Numbered from the stretch's first letter, positions 1 to 9,336 are shown. The stretch is DNA of 64,000 bases from Desulfogranum mediterraneum DSM 13871 (GCF_000429965.1 NZ_AUCW01000013.1:1-64000), one strand, 5' to 3'. Numbers and translations are program-made. Notes: generated from the letters alone by a model not told the origin.

Positions 1-229
1 CCTCATCTGTAAGCTTAACGGATTTTGGCTTTGTGGCATGACGATCCACTGTGAAACGATTAGCTTGTTTATGCCGATAGCCCCTTAGCCCTGTATTACG
101 GAGTATTTCACGGGAAATCGTACTTTGAGAACGTCCGAGATCTTTTGCGATCTGGTTACGAGATACTCCCTTTTTTCGGCTCATTTCGATATAGTGCCTT
201 TCTGCAAGGCTTAGGTGTTGGTAGCTCAT
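1..229 (-). CDS. IS30-family transposase, N-terminal part (runs off window)
   Basis: Reading the minus strand from the ATG at 229 gives a continuous frame to the window edge (76 codons) that begins MSYQHLSLAERHYIEMSRKK and continues through a helix-turn-helix with SRNQIAKDLGRSQSTISREI. This is the typical N-terminus of IS30-family DDE transposases, whose HTH binds the element ends. A purine-rich AGAGGG lies about 6 nt before the ATG. The DDE catalytic core is outside the window. The element end must lie between 230 and roughly 320, but I could not fix the inverted repeat without the other end. It sits immediately upstream of the TAXI gene on the opposite strand, so it may have replaced that operon's native promoter. 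Confidence 0.88.
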   Translation of the reverse strand, partial: MSYQHLSLAERHYIEMSRKKGVSRNQIAKDLGRSQSTISREILRNTGLRGYRHKQANRFTVDRHATKPKSVKLTDE

Positions 230-367
230 TTGTACCCTCTGGAAATAGTTTGGTAGCTTTTTTCCAAAATACACCTAAGTCTTGCTTTTCTCAAAGATGC
301 GTTTCTCTTCAGCTACCTACAGAGGTTATGCGCTTATTATACGAATTCAGGACTACAAGAAAACAAC

Positions 368-1324
368 ATGAAGACTTTTATTGTTCTCACGCTTTGTTGT
401 ATGGGCTTACTCTCTGGTATGGCAAAAGGTGTCAACGCTGAAGAAATGCGTTTGCTCACCGTTGCAACCGGTGGATTATCCGGAGTGTATTATCCCATAG
501 GGAGTGCCATTGCCTCCCTACTCTCAGATAATTTCAAAATATCCACATCGGTGCAGTCCACCGAAGGTTCTGTTGAAAATATCCAGCTCTTGAATAGCAA
601 CAGGGCTGAACTGGCAATTGTCACGGCTGATACTGCGAGTCAGGCATTCAATGGCAACGGCGCTTTTAGTCGGAAAAAACCAATGAAGAGTCTCCGTGGC
701 CTTGCCTCGCTCTACCCTAACTATGTTCAGGTTGTTACTACGGCAGGGAGCGGTATCAAGAGCCTTGAAGATCTGGCCGGAAAAAGGGTTGGTGTTGGTG
801 CGCATCATTCCGGAGTGGAACTGAATGCCCAACTCATTCTGGAGGCAAGTGGCCTGAGTTATGATACATTTCAGCAGGTTTATCTTAGCCTTGGGGAGGC
901 CATTGATCAACTTGAACAGGGGACCCTTGATGCTGCTTTTGTAACCAGCGGCCTGCCGAACCGGGCCATTACGGATTTATCCTTGCAGCGGAAAGTAGTA
1001 CTTCTTCCCATAAACGAGAAAGCCCTCGCCTCTCTTACGAAAAAATACCCTGCTTTCACTCCGGGAAAAATACCAGGAGGCACCTACAGCCAGATGCAGG
1101 ATGTACCGACCGCTGTTACGTCCAATATACTGGTCGCAAAAGACTCAATGTCCGATGAAATCGTCTACAGGATAACCAAGAGCATCTTTGAACATCTCGA
1201 TATTTTTTATTCTACCCACAAGGCTGCAAGAAAAATAACCCTGGACAGTGTGGCGCAGGGCATGCCGATACCTTTTCACCCAGGTGCAGAAAAATATTTT
1301 AGGGAGGTTGGGGCATTACAGTAA
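368..1324 (+). CDS. TAXI-family periplasmic solute-binding receptor
   Basis: A 318-aa exported binding protein. Residues 1-24 form a Sec signal peptide ending in VNAEE. The mature part opens with LLTVATGGLSGVYYPIGSAI, the glycine/tyrosine-rich opening strand typical of TAXI (TRAP-associated extracytoplasmic immunogenic) receptors, and continues with the two-lobe pattern (SGIKSLEDLAGKRVGVGAHHSG in the hinge region). Family members deliver small carboxylates such as glutamate to a fused TRAP permease. No TRAP membrane component is nearby. The next gene is instead a sensor kinase with its own binding domain, so this receptor may serve sensing, or may feed a permease encoded elsewhere. The Shine-Dalgarno before the ATG is weak. 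Confidence 0.85.
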   Translation: MKTFIVLTLCCMGLLSGMAKGVNAEEMRLLTVATGGLSGVYYPIGSAIASLLSDNFKISTSVQSTEGSVENIQLLNSNRAELAIVTADTASQAFNGNGAFSRKKPMKSLRGLASLYPNYVQVVTTAGSGIKSLEDLAGKRVGVGAHHSGVELNAQLILEASGLSYDTFQQVYLSLGEAIDQLEQGTLDAAFVTSGLPNRAITDLSLQRKVVLLPINEKALASLTKKYPAFTPGKIPGGTYSQMQDVPTAVTSNILVAKDSMSDEIVYRITKSIFEHLDIFYSTHKAARKITLDSVAQGMPIPFHPGAEKYFREVGALQ

Positions 1325-1462
1325 GCAGCATGGCTGGACCTCACAGGTAACTACCAAGAGCCTGCGTTTCGACAAAGGAATGCTTTTTTGGGCAACAGGG
1401 ACCTTCCTATCAATGACAACTCTTTTTCTTTAGCTTCACGTATCTTTGCCTTACCCACTGAC

Positions 1463-3487
1463 ATGAAATCTGCAAATCGCTTTTACATCATTGTCTTGCT
1501 CCTCTTAACGTCTTTGCTCTGTCCGGCCTCTGTCAAAGCCTACCGGGATAAGGGTGTTATACAGGTGGGGTACGAGCCTGACCTGGCCCCGCTTAACTAC
1601 GATGATAACAATACCGTCGCCGGTTTCAGCGCAGATCTGTTACGGGCGATATTTGCCGGAGAACCGGTTCAGCTGGTTTTCGTTCCCCTTGTAAAAAGCG
1701 AGGCAATAACAGCCATTAACACAGGAGAGATTGACCTTTTCGCCAGCATCCCGTTTTCAAGGAAGCTTACGAAAAACGTCCGATTTTCAGAACCATTTTA
1801 TACATCCTCTGTTGGCATTCTCACCCCAAAAACGCAAAAAAATCCGCCGGTCTCAATTGCAAATTTCTCCGGCCGTCTTGTTTCACTGCAAAAAGATACG
1901 GTTGAATATGATTTTTTACGGCGGGTGCAGGATATCAAATACCAGGTAAGCAACAGTCAGCATACGGCTTTGGAATTTTTCTTTGCCCAAAGGGCGGATA
2001 TCTTTGTCGGCAATGTTGATACTGCTCGTTATTATTTAAAAAAGCTTCATCTTGATAGCCAATACCAGTTTTCCAATCCGCATTTCATGTCTTCTGTCTT
2101 CTGCTTTGGTGTAGCCAAAGATAACGTCACACTCCTCTATCAACTTAACTCAGGGTTAAGTCGTCTGAAAAGCACCGGAGTGTACAACAACTTGTATAGA
2201 AAATGGTTTGGCAAGGAAGAAAGTCGGGTCAGCAATATCTTGAGCGCCCTCTGGAAAGTAGGGGTGGCGATTGCGGCTGTCTTCTTGCTCCTACTCTACA
2301 TTGGGGTTAAATGGAACCGTGAACTGAAGCGCCAGGTAGACTCAAAGACCGCTGACCTGATAGAACTCAACAGCTCTCTTGTCCAGCAGGTAGAAATCGC
2401 AAAAAACAACAATGAATTCCTCAACCAGATAATAGAAAGCAGCCTTCGGGGAATAATTATAATAAACAGAGACGGTGCAGTTGCCAAACACAACAGAAGC
2501 ATTGCTGAAATATTTGGCTACAGCGAAAAATTAAAAGGAAAATCGTATCAGGATATTGCCTTTCTTGACAGCCTGCTTAAAGACAAGTTCGATCCTGTCT
2601 TAATAGGGAGCACACCTCATTTTACCGGTGAATTCCAGCTTGTGAAAAAAAACAGTACCATGATGCGCCATGTCCGCTACTGCGTCTATCCCCTGTACCA
2701 GTATAACCAGGAAATTATCGGCATAATTCTCACCATAGAGGATATAAGCAGGGAAGTTGAGGTACGAAAAAAATTATTTGATCAGGAAAAACACCGGGCC
2801 CTGAGTCGGATGGTTGCAGGAATCGCCCATGAAATTCGAAACCCGCTCAGCTCCATTAAAACCTTTGTGGAGTTGATCCCCAGTAAGATTCACAACCAAA
2901 AATTCCAACGGGAAATTTCAACCAGCGTCCCCCGGGAAATTACGCGCATCAGCAGACTCATCGAGAGCCTGATAGGATATGCCAGGCAACGAAAGGCAAA
3001 AAAGGAACTGATCTCAAGCAAAAAACTCATCGATGAAGTGGTGACCCTTCTCTTGCACGATATCAAAAGCAAAGGGATATCGCTCAAGCGCGACCTGGTT
3101 GAGGACCATATCATTATCGTTGACCATGACCAGATCGAACAGGTCATCATCAACCTGATAATTAATGCCGTTGACTCCTTGAGCGAAACCGAATCGACAA
3201 CACCCAAGGTCTTAGAGGTCAGCTCCTACGCCACTGACCAGAGTGTGATTCTTCAGGTAAAGGATAATGGCCCGGGCATGACCCCAGAGGAACTTTCCAA
3301 TGCCTTGGAACCTTTCTACACAACAAAACCAAAGGGAACCGGTCTTGGCCTGCCGCTTGCCCAACAACTCGTCAAGGAAAGCGGGGGCGAGTTGCTTATA
3401 GCGAGCGAGAAAGATATTGAAACGACTGCAACCATTCTTTTCAACAGGGCGGAAAGAACTGTTGCCTCTCCTGACAAATCAATCTAA
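1463..3487 (+). CDS. Sensor histidine kinase with periplasmic SBP_bac_3 domain, PAS and kinase core
   Basis: I start at the ATG at 1463 (674 aa, MKSANRFYIIVLLLLTSLL...) because it gives a clean signal peptide; the frame is open 25 codons further upstream. Order: signal peptide; a type-3 periplasmic binding domain (about residues 28-255, with GVIQVGYEPDLAPLNYDD and GEIDLFASIPFSRK); one membrane helix (about 265-285); a PAS domain (about 320-440); a HisKA phospho-acceptor box (GIAHEIRNPLSSI); and an HATPase domain with DNGPGM and GTGLGLPLA. It probably binds an amino acid or similar solute in the periplasm and phosphorylates the NtrC-type regulator encoded downstream at 4221. TAXI receptor, kinase and regulator lie in the same direction. 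Confidence 0.9.
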   Translation: MKSANRFYIIVLLLLTSLLCPASVKAYRDKGVIQVGYEPDLAPLNYDDNNTVAGFSADLLRAIFAGEPVQLVFVPLVKSEAITAINTGEIDLFASIPFSRKLTKNVRFSEPFYTSSVGILTPKTQKNPPVSIANFSGRLVSLQKDTVEYDFLRRVQDIKYQVSNSQHTALEFFFAQRADIFVGNVDTARYYLKKLHLDSQYQFSNPHFMSSVFCFGVAKDNVTLLYQLNSGLSRLKSTGVYNNLYRKWFGKEESRVSNILSALWKVGVAIAAVFLLLLYIGVKWNRELKRQVDSKTADLIELNSSLVQQVEIAKNNNEFLNQIIESSLRGIIIINRDGAVAKHNRSIAEIFGYSEKLKGKSYQDIAFLDSLLKDKFDPVLIGSTPHFTGEFQLVKKNSTMMRHVRYCVYPLYQYNQEIIGIILTIEDISREVEVRKKLFDQEKHRALSRMVAGIAHEIRNPLSSIKTFVELIPSKIHNQKFQREISTSVPREITRISRLIESLIGYARQRKAKKELISSKKLIDEVVTLLLHDIKSKGISLKRDLVEDHIIIVDHDQIEQVIINLIINAVDSLSETESTTPKVLEVSSYATDQSVILQVKDNGPGMTPEELSNALEPFYTTKPKGTGLGLPLAQQLVKESGGELLIASEKDIETTATILFNRAERTVASPDKSI

Positions 3488-4220
3488 GCCATCACAGGCT
3501 TTCTCCCCATAGGTAATAACTCGAAAGGTAACAACTCGAAAAGGTGACGTCACAGGTGCTCCAGATTTGCGCAGATGCGAATGACCGCCATAGCCCCCCT
3601 CTATGCGGTGATTCGCAGGAAAACCCCAACTCCGACCGCGTGAAGATGGGGCGCCTGTGGCGGCTTACCCAGCCATGGATGAGATCCGGAACATCCAGAC
3701 GGCCAACTGAGTGACACAGCGCTGCTTTTCACCATGTATCACTCCGAAACACAGAGCTGCTGTTACCCCCTCTAGAGGCCACCTTGAGTGGTGGCCCAAG
3801 GGAGCTGGTCGATGACCACTGTTGCACAGTATTTGCAAAGGACTCGGGACATTGTGGACAGCAACACGACCATCATCTTCCAGATCCGAGGAAGCAGAGC
3901 GCACCGTTGCTGCAAATGAGCAGAGAGCAGTTCCAGGCAGGCCGGAGCGAGCGCAGATGAGTTTAAGTTCCTCCGGGGCTCTTACCGCTATCTGCAACAG
4001 CTCTTCTTTCCGGCTTAAGCAGGGGCTCTGGAAAACAATTCCCTTGAATTTTAGCAGATGATTGAGCAAAGTCTTCAGGTGTACTCATTCCTCCTTTTCA
4101 GGGAACTTTGCCGGGAGAGCGCGAAGTTAGTCGCCGCTCGGAATGGATGCACACTTTTTTCCCTTTCCAGAAAATGCTCCTTTTATCCACAGACACGCCC
4201 CAAGAGCCGAACTATTCAAT
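3488..4220. other. 733-bp intergenic stretch between kinase and regulator, possibly decayed gene
   Basis: Two near-identical 15-bp units (GGTAAYAACTCGAAA) stand in tandem at 3512-3541. A perfect 7-bp stem with a 6-nt loop (GGCCACC/GGTGGCC) lies at 3777-3796. Frames of 79 aa (plus, 3822-4061) and 134 aa (minus, 3665-4069) are open but have arginine/serine-rich composition, no ribosome-binding site and no family I recognise. Short peptides in other plus frames (MTTVAQYLQRTRDIVDSN from 3812, then DEFKFLRGSYRYLQQLFF near 3960) look more protein-like and could be pieces of one frameshifted gene. A gap this long between a kinase and its cognate regulator in the same orientation suggests an insertion that has since decayed. 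Confidence 0.4.
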
Positions 4221-5567
4221 ATGATTAAAATACTCTTAATAGATGATGAGCCTGCGATTATCATGTCGCTCGAGTTTGCCCTTGAGGATACCTACGAGAC
4301 CACAGGATTCACCTCTCCTGCCGAGGGATTGGCTGCGCTTGAGAAAGAGCAGTTTCATATTTGCCTGCTCGACCTGAGGATAGGCAATGAAAGTGGATTG
4401 GACATCCTGGTAAAGATCAAGGAAATCCAGCCATCCATTGAAGTGATCATGATAACAGCCTACGGTTCGATAGAGTCTTCAGTCAAGGCCCTCCAGATTG
4501 GAGCGTTCAGCTACATCACCAAGCCGGTTGATATTGACGAGCTCAAGGTCAACATCGAAAAAGCCTCTCAGTTCAACCAACTGAACTCACAGGTTGAATA
4601 TCTATCCAATGAATTGGAAAACAAGTACCGTTTTCAGGAACTGATAGGAACCAGTAAGGCCATGGAGCCGGTATATACCATGATCAAGAAGGTCTGCGAG
4701 GTGGATTCGACCGTATTGATTACCGGTAAAAGCGGCACTGGCAAGGAATTGGTCGCAAGGGCTATTCATTTTTGCGGCAAGCGGCGAAAAGGTCCTTTTA
4801 AAGTCATCAACTGTGCTGCAATCCCTGAGCATCTTTTGGAGAGTGAACTCTTTGGCTACGAGAAGGGGGCGTTTACCGGCGCGACCTCTTCAAAAGCAGG
4901 GAAACTGGAGATGGCCCAGGGGGGCACTGTTTTCCTGGATGAAATAGGAGACATGCCTCCTCCTCTCCAGGTAAAACTGCTGCGCGTTCTTCAGTCAAGA
5001 CTGATCCCCAGGTTAGGATCAAACAAAACAGTTCGCCTGGATGTCCGTGTTATCACGGCGACAAATGTGGATTTAAAAAAGGCCATTGAAGAAAAAAACT
5101 TTCGGGAAGATCTTTTTTTCAGAATTAATGTCATTGAAATTCACCTGCCTTCCCTTAAAAAGAGAAAAGAGGACATCCCGCTGTTGGTTGCTCACTATCT
5201 TAAGCAATACAACTCGGAACACAATCTTGAAGTCCGCGGCTTTACCAGGGAGGCGATTCAGCGCTTGCAGGCATACAATTACCCGGGAAATATTCGGGAG
5301 TTGGTTAATATTATTGAATATGCGATGGTGATGACTGCTGGCAGGGAGGTGGGAGTAGAGGACCTGCCCGAGCATCTGAAAAACATGCCGCTCTCCCCAT
5401 CAGCCGGATCACAGAGCCTTTCCCTGCAGCCTTTTGTCGGATTGACCCTACGGGAACTCGAAGAAAAATTTATACAGGAGACCTTGAAGGCGTATGACGG
5501 CCATCGTCGCAAAACCGCCGAAGCCCTGGGAATCAGTGAGCGTAACCTGCGCTATAAGCTCAACTGA
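4221..5567 (+). CDS. NtrC-family sigma-54-dependent response regulator
   Basis: 448 aa from the ATG at 4221 ([14 protein letters not shown]); the frame is open 26 codons upstream, but the receiver fold begins here. Order: receiver domain with acidic pair D8/D9 and phospho-acceptor D51 (LLDLRIG); an AAA+ domain with Walker [10 protein letters not shown], the GAFTGA loop that contacts sigma-54, Walker [12 protein letters not shown], and arginine-finger/sensor regions ([12 protein letters not shown]); and a C-terminal Fis-type helix-turn-helix ([19 protein letters not shown]). It activates sigma-54 promoters when phosphorylated, most likely by the kinase at 1463-3487. I saw no convincing -24/-12 promoter in the window. 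Confidence 0.93.
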   Translation: MIKILLIDDEPAIIMSLEFALEDTYETTGFTSPAEGLAALEKEQFHICLLDLRIGNESGLDILVKIKEIQPSIEVIMITAYGSIESSVKALQIGAFSYITKPVDIDELKVNIEKASQFNQLNSQVEYLSNELENKYRFQELIGTSKAMEPVYTMIKKVCEVDSTVLITGKSGTGKELVARAIHFCGKRRKGPFKVINCAAIPEHLLESELFGYEKGAFTGATSSKAGKLEMAQGGTVFLDEIGDMPPPLQVKLLRVLQSRLIPRLGSNKTVRLDVRVITATNVDLKKAIEEKNFREDLFFRINVIEIHLPSLKKRKEDIPLLVAHYLKQYNSEHNLEVRGFTREAIQRLQAYNYPGNIRELVNIIEYAMVMTAGREVGVEDLPEHLKNMPLSPSAGSQSLSLQPFVGLTLRELEEKFIQETLKAYDGHRRKTAEALGISERNLRYKLN

Positions 5568-5650
5568 TCTGAATTGATTAAGACAGGGTTGAAAAGTGTA
5601 CCCCCTGGCCCTGGCTGCTCCTTTTCCGTCAACTTTGATGAGAAAAAAGA

Positions 5651-6655
5651 ATGATTCGCCTCACAACTATCGCCCTTATCATCCTGCACACCTGGCCTGC
5701 ATTAGCAGGGGACTACAGGGTAACCCACCTGGAAAGATCCAAGGTTTTCGACGGCACGACCCTGCTGGCGGACATGTCTGATCCCAGACAGGCAAAGGTG
5801 GTCGAGGTTGATTTCAACGGCAACATACTGTGGAAATTCAGACCAGCCGGTCACATCCGTGGGGCAATCCTGGACGCTGCTAAGCTGGAAAATGGCAACA
5901 TATTAATAACTATCCGTCACTCTGGCATTTATGAAGTTAACCCTAACGGCAAGGTGGTCTGGGCCCACAGGGATCCCGGAGCCTCACATGATGCTGACCG
6001 GCTAGCTAACGGGAACACCCTCTACAACCTTGGCTGGCGCAAAAAAGGGGAAGATGTGGTGCGAGAGATAGACCCCAGCGGTAAGGTTGTCTGGTCATGG
6101 CAGGGGCTCCATGACTATGATCGAGAACCATTCGCTGACATTGACTCTGAAGGCTGGATGCATGTGAATGGTGTTTCCCGCCTGAAAAACGGTAATACCC
6201 TGGTCAGTATGCGTAATTTCAACACCGTCGCTGAAGTCGGCCTTGACGGCCGAGTTGTCCGTGAGTGGACCTTTAGAGGTAAGGACAAGCGCACCGGGGT
6301 TCAAACCCATGGCAAAATTAGAGGGGAACGAAACCATGAACCGGAGATTCTGGACAATGGCAACATGCTGTTAGCTCTACGCAGACCCAACCGCTTTGTT
6401 GAATTCAACCTTGAGACCCGGGAAATTGTTTGGAGCTGGACCCATCCCGGTGGTGGACGAGAATTGCGAACCAATCGTGAAGCCAACCGCCTTCCCAATG
6501 GTAATACGCTTGGCACAGCAGGGAACAAGATTATCGAAATTGGACCAGATGGGACCATTGTCTGGCAAATGCTTGCTCCTGCCGGAGGCAAAAACCACCG
6601 CAAATTCCACAAGGCCATTCGCATCGGTGCAGACGGAAAAGCCTACGGTGGATAA
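5651..6655 (+). CDS. Arylsulfotransferase-like exported beta-propeller protein
   Basis: 334 aa with a signal peptide (residues 1-19, ending PALAG). The body is built from repeated blade motifs of the form 'NGN-L ... v-eid--GkvvW-w' (for example NGNILITIRHSGIYEVNPNG and EIDPSGKVVWSWQG), which match the arylsulfotransferase/PQQ-like propeller families. Conserved His residues occur before blade turns (SHDADRLANGNTL, NHEPEILDNGNML). Family members move sulfate between phenolic compounds in the periplasm, but many homologues are uncharacterised and catalysis here is unproven. It starts 83 bp after the sigma-54 activator in the same direction and could be co-transcribed with it. Confidence 0.7.
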   Translation: MIRLTTIALIILHTWPALAGDYRVTHLERSKVFDGTTLLADMSDPRQAKVVEVDFNGNILWKFRPAGHIRGAILDAAKLENGNILITIRHSGIYEVNPNGKVVWAHRDPGASHDADRLANGNTLYNLGWRKKGEDVVREIDPSGKVVWSWQGLHDYDREPFADIDSEGWMHVNGVSRLKNGNTLVSMRNFNTVAEVGLDGRVVREWTFRGKDKRTGVQTHGKIRGERNHEPEILDNGNMLLALRRPNRFVEFNLETREIVWSWTHPGGGRELRTNREANRLPNGNTLGTAGNKIIEIGPDGTIVWQMLAPAGGKNHRKFHKAIRIGADGKAYGG

Positions 6656-6690
6656 GCCCGTATCCGGCAAAAAAAAGGCGTAAGACCACC

Positions 6691-6831
6691 GGCTACCTTG
6701 AAAGATCGCCTTTTCTTCCATTTTCCGGACCATGGTAATAACGTTACCCTCCCAATATCAACCAGATGCCCGCGGTCAAGTGTTCCACAGGCCTTGACCT
6801 TGATCGGAAACTCTTTTTTTTCAAGGTACCC
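6691..6831 (+). repeat. MITE-like dispersed repeat, copy A
   Basis: An element of about 140 bp that begins GGCTACCTTGAAAGATCGCC and ends in TTTTTTTTCAAGGTACCC, so the ends are inverted repeats of each other. The inner landmark CCTTGACCTTGATCGRAAA is shared with the other copies. It ends 3 bp before the ATG of the SWIM gene at 6835, and the AAGG of its right terminus is the only plausible Shine-Dalgarno for that gene. Confidence 0.85.
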
Positions 6832-6834
6832 TTT

Positions 6835-8790
6835 ATGCAATCGCTCAGAACCATGTTCAAGAGCCTCAGCCACGATGACCTGCGCGACTGGGCCGGAAGC
6901 ACGATCTATGAACGGGGCAAGGGCTACCTGGCCCGGGTCTCCCAGTTGGCTCGCACCGAGGACGGCACCCTGTTCGCCTGGGTATCCGGCAGTGACGACT
7001 ATGCCACCTCGATCCGGCATGAGGGGAAAGGGGAGTTCGACTACGACTGCACCTGTCCCTATGATTACGGGGGCCCCTGCAAACATGCGGTTGCCGTGGT
7101 GCTGGCGGCCGCAGAACGGCTAAGCCGACACGAAGAGATCCCCCTGCTCGACCCGGAGGGTGATCTCTACCTGGAGGTATTGGCTGACGCAGACGAAGAG
7201 GATGAGGAGTGGGAAGAAGGCGGCCTTGATGACGACCTGGCTGGTGTCGACCTGCCCCCAAACCAGCCTGTGGGAAGCTCTCCCCAGCTTGAGGCGGCTC
7301 TGCAGGGAAAATCCCGCAACGAGCTGCAGGCGCTGCTGCTTGAGCTGGCACTCGATTTTCCGGATGTGGCCCGCCGGATCCGCGAAAATGACCAGCTCGA
7401 CAGGGGACAGACCGACAAGATCGTCCGCTCCCTGCGCAGGGAGATCCGTCGACTGACCTCTGAGGAAGCCTGGTATAATCCCTGGAAAGAGGAAGGGAAC
7501 CTGCCCGACTACTCGCACGTGGAGCAGCAACTGCGTGCCCTCCTGGACAGGGGCCATGCTGATCCGGTTTTTGAACTCGGCGAAGAGCTCTGGAAGGAAG
7601 GCATCGAGCAAATCGAGGAGGCCCATGACGAAGGAGAGACCGCCATGGAGATTGCCGCCTGTCTGGAGCTGGTCCTGCAGGCACTCCCCAGGACCCGACT
7701 CTCGATGCCCGAGCAGCTGCTCTGGCTGATCGACCATCAGTTGGAAGATGAATACGGCCTGCTGGGCGAGCCAGATGCTCTCCTCAACGATCCCTGCTAC
7801 AGCAAGGCCCACTGGCAGGCGGTGGCCAGGACCCTAGAAGGACGACTGCGGCAGATGAGAATTCCCAAGTCGGGACGGTTTGCCGAAACCGATCGCCGCA
7901 AGCAGCTCATCACCTGGCTGCAAGAGGCCTACCAGCGAAGCGGGGAACCGCAGAAGGTGATCCCCCTGCTGGAGAAGGAAGCTGATCGCTGCCGGAGTTA
8001 CGCACCCCTGGTGAAGACCTTGCTTGAGATCGGCGAACGTGACCGGGCCCGTCAGTGGTGCATTCAGGGCTTCAACAGGAGCTGTGATGAGGCACCCGGG
8101 ATTGCCGCCGACTTGCAGGCGCGTTTGCGGCAGCTGGCAGAAGAGGAGGGGAAATTTGATCTGGCAGCAGCCTACCGGGCCGAGGATTTCTTTGATCGAC
8201 CTTCAAAAAAATCCTTCGTCGATCTGCGCCAGGCAGCGGAGAAGGCCCTTCTCTGGGATGCGATTCGTCAAGGGACGCTGGCCTACCTGCAGACAGGACA
8301 ACGTCCCCTGCCCGGTACCAGGGGAAAGAGGGGTTGGCCCCTGCCGAAGGTGGAGGCAGGCAGGCCCGAATCCGACGGAAAAAAGCGGCTGCAGAGCTTT
8401 CCCAAACAGGAACTGTTGATTGAGATCGCCCTCCTGGAGGGGCGCCACGACCATGCCGTCTCCCTCTACCAGGACTTGGCCACGTCCAGACGCCTGGGCT
8501 GGAGAACCGGGATAGACGAGGAGCTGGCCAAGGCCGTCTCCGACAGCCACCCCGATCTGGCCCTGCAGATCTGGAAAGCGATCTCCGACCGCCTGATCGG
8601 GGAGGTCAAACCAAAGGCCTACCAGAAGGCCGCCAGCTATCTCCGCCAGATGCACAAGCTATACGAGCAGACCGATCGCCTCGCCGAGTGGCAGGCGCTC
8701 CTCATGGGCCTGCGGCTGGAGCACAAGGCCAAGTGGCGGCTGATGGAGGTGCTGGATGGGCTGGAAAAGAATCGCAAGCTGATCGAGTGA
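6835..8790 (+). CDS. SWIM zinc-finger protein with long helical C-terminal region
   Basis: 651 aa from the ATG at 6835; 23 upstream codons in frame come from the repeat element and are not counted. The N-terminus carries a SWIM zinc finger: C72, C74, C82 and H84 in the pattern CTCPYDYGGPCKH. SWIM domains bind DNA or protein and are found with SNF2 helicases and in MuDR transposases. An acidic stretch (DADEEDEEWEEGGLDDD, about residues 137-155) follows. The remaining ~480 residues look like alpha-helical repeats (TPR/HEAT-like, many Leu/Ala/Glu helices). No helicase motif is present in this protein. Function unknown; a DNA- or protein-binding scaffold is likely. Confidence 0.8.
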   Translation: MQSLRTMFKSLSHDDLRDWAGSTIYERGKGYLARVSQLARTEDGTLFAWVSGSDDYATSIRHEGKGEFDYDCTCPYDYGGPCKHAVAVVLAAAERLSRHEEIPLLDPEGDLYLEVLADADEEDEEWEEGGLDDDLAGVDLPPNQPVGSSPQLEAALQGKSRNELQALLLELALDFPDVARRIRENDQLDRGQTDKIVRSLRREIRRLTSEEAWYNPWKEEGNLPDYSHVEQQLRALLDRGHADPVFELGEELWKEGIEQIEEAHDEGETAMEIAACLELVLQALPRTRLSMPEQLLWLIDHQLEDEYGLLGEPDALLNDPCYSKAHWQAVARTLEGRLRQMRIPKSGRFAETDRRKQLITWLQEAYQRSGEPQKVIPLLEKEADRCRSYAPLVKTLLEIGERDRARQWCIQGFNRSCDEAPGIAADLQARLRQLAEEEGKFDLAAAYRAEDFFDRPSKKSFVDLRQAAEKALLWDAIRQGTLAYLQTGQRPLPGTRGKRGWPLPKVEAGRPESDGKKRLQSFPKQELLIEIALLEGRHDHAVSLYQDLATSRRLGWRTGIDEELAKAVSDSHPDLALQIWKAISDRLIGEVKPKAYQKAASYLRQMHKLYEQTDRLAEWQALLMGLRLEHKAKWRLMEVLDGLEKNRKLIE

Positions 8791-8864
8791 TCACAGCGTC
8801 CCGCCCGGCATCACCGCTCTCCCGGCCCCTTAACAAAACAGCAGCCAGTGAGGTTATAGTTTGA

Positions 8865-9005
8865 GGCCACCTTGAAAAATTGCTTCTTCTTCCAATCTCG
8901 GCGTTGCGCTCAAAATTTTATCCTCGGAATATAAGATATATGCCTGCGGTAAAATTTATCGCGCGCCTTGACCTTGATCGAAAAATCTAATTTTTCAAGA
9001 TACCC
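8865..9005 (+). repeat. MITE-like dispersed repeat, copy B
   Basis: Left end GGCCACCTTGAAAAATTGCT, right end TCTAATTTTTCAAGATACCC. The internal segments CTTCCAATCTCGGCGTTGCG and GCGCGCCTTGACCTTGATCG are close to the family consensus. It is one of the best-preserved copies and lies in the intergenic region after the SWIM gene. Confidence 0.88.
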
Positions 9006-9015
9006 TTAAACAAGA

Positions 9016-9045
9016 ACCTGGATACCCGCCTCCACGGGCATGACG
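9016..9045 (+). repeat. REP-like palindrome
   Basis: ACCTGGATACCCGCCTCCAC followed by GGGCATGACG: a short imperfect palindrome around CCCGCC...GGGC. The same sequence occurs in the opposite orientation at 37354-37382. Palindromes of this 'CGTCATGCCCGCG...CGGGCATCCAGG' type are widespread intergenic REP-like repeats in proteobacteria. Confidence 0.65.
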
Positions 9046-9147
9046 ACACCGTCACAATGTCCCCTTCTCTCTATCCTGGATGGCCGCCTGCGCCGGCAGG
9101 ACGGTAAAAACCAGGCCAGAGGAACGAGAGGAGCCCCTGGTCTAAGC

Positions 9148-9336
9148 TCACAGGGGTCTCCCCTCCTCGTCAAAGCCCAAGTCGGCCAGCAGATGTTTGC
9201 CAAAGCGCCTGATCTCCTGGGGCGCCCTCCTTTTGTCAAGGACCATCCCTGCACCGCAATCCCCCTGCAACAGCAGCAACAATCGCCCGAAATCAAAACC
9301 CTTCTTCTCTCTAGAATCACAAATCTTTTTCTTCAT
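9148..9336 (-). CDS. Small hypothetical protein (62 aa)
   Basis: The ATG at 9336 is preceded by GGAGG with a 6-nt spacer, a strong Shine-Dalgarno, which is the main reason to call this short frame. The product is charged, starting MKKKICDSREKKGFDFGRLL, with a leucine run (residues 19-23) and a C-terminal half rich in Arg, Asp and Gly. There is no signal peptide or long membrane segment, and I do not recognise a family. It is transcribed divergently from the LysR gene at 9447, with 110 bp between the starts, an arrangement in which LysR proteins often regulate the neighbour. Overlapping frames on both strands of this segment look like shadows. Confidence 0.5.
   Translation of the reverse strand: MKKKICDSREKKGFDFGRLLLLLQGDCGAGMVLDKRRAPQEIRRFGKHLLADLGFDEEGRPL

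Noticed and set aside
3665-4069. 134-codon minus-strand frame in the kinase/regulator spacer
   Set aside because: No ribosome-binding site, no family resemblance and unnatural composition; described only as part of the spacer.
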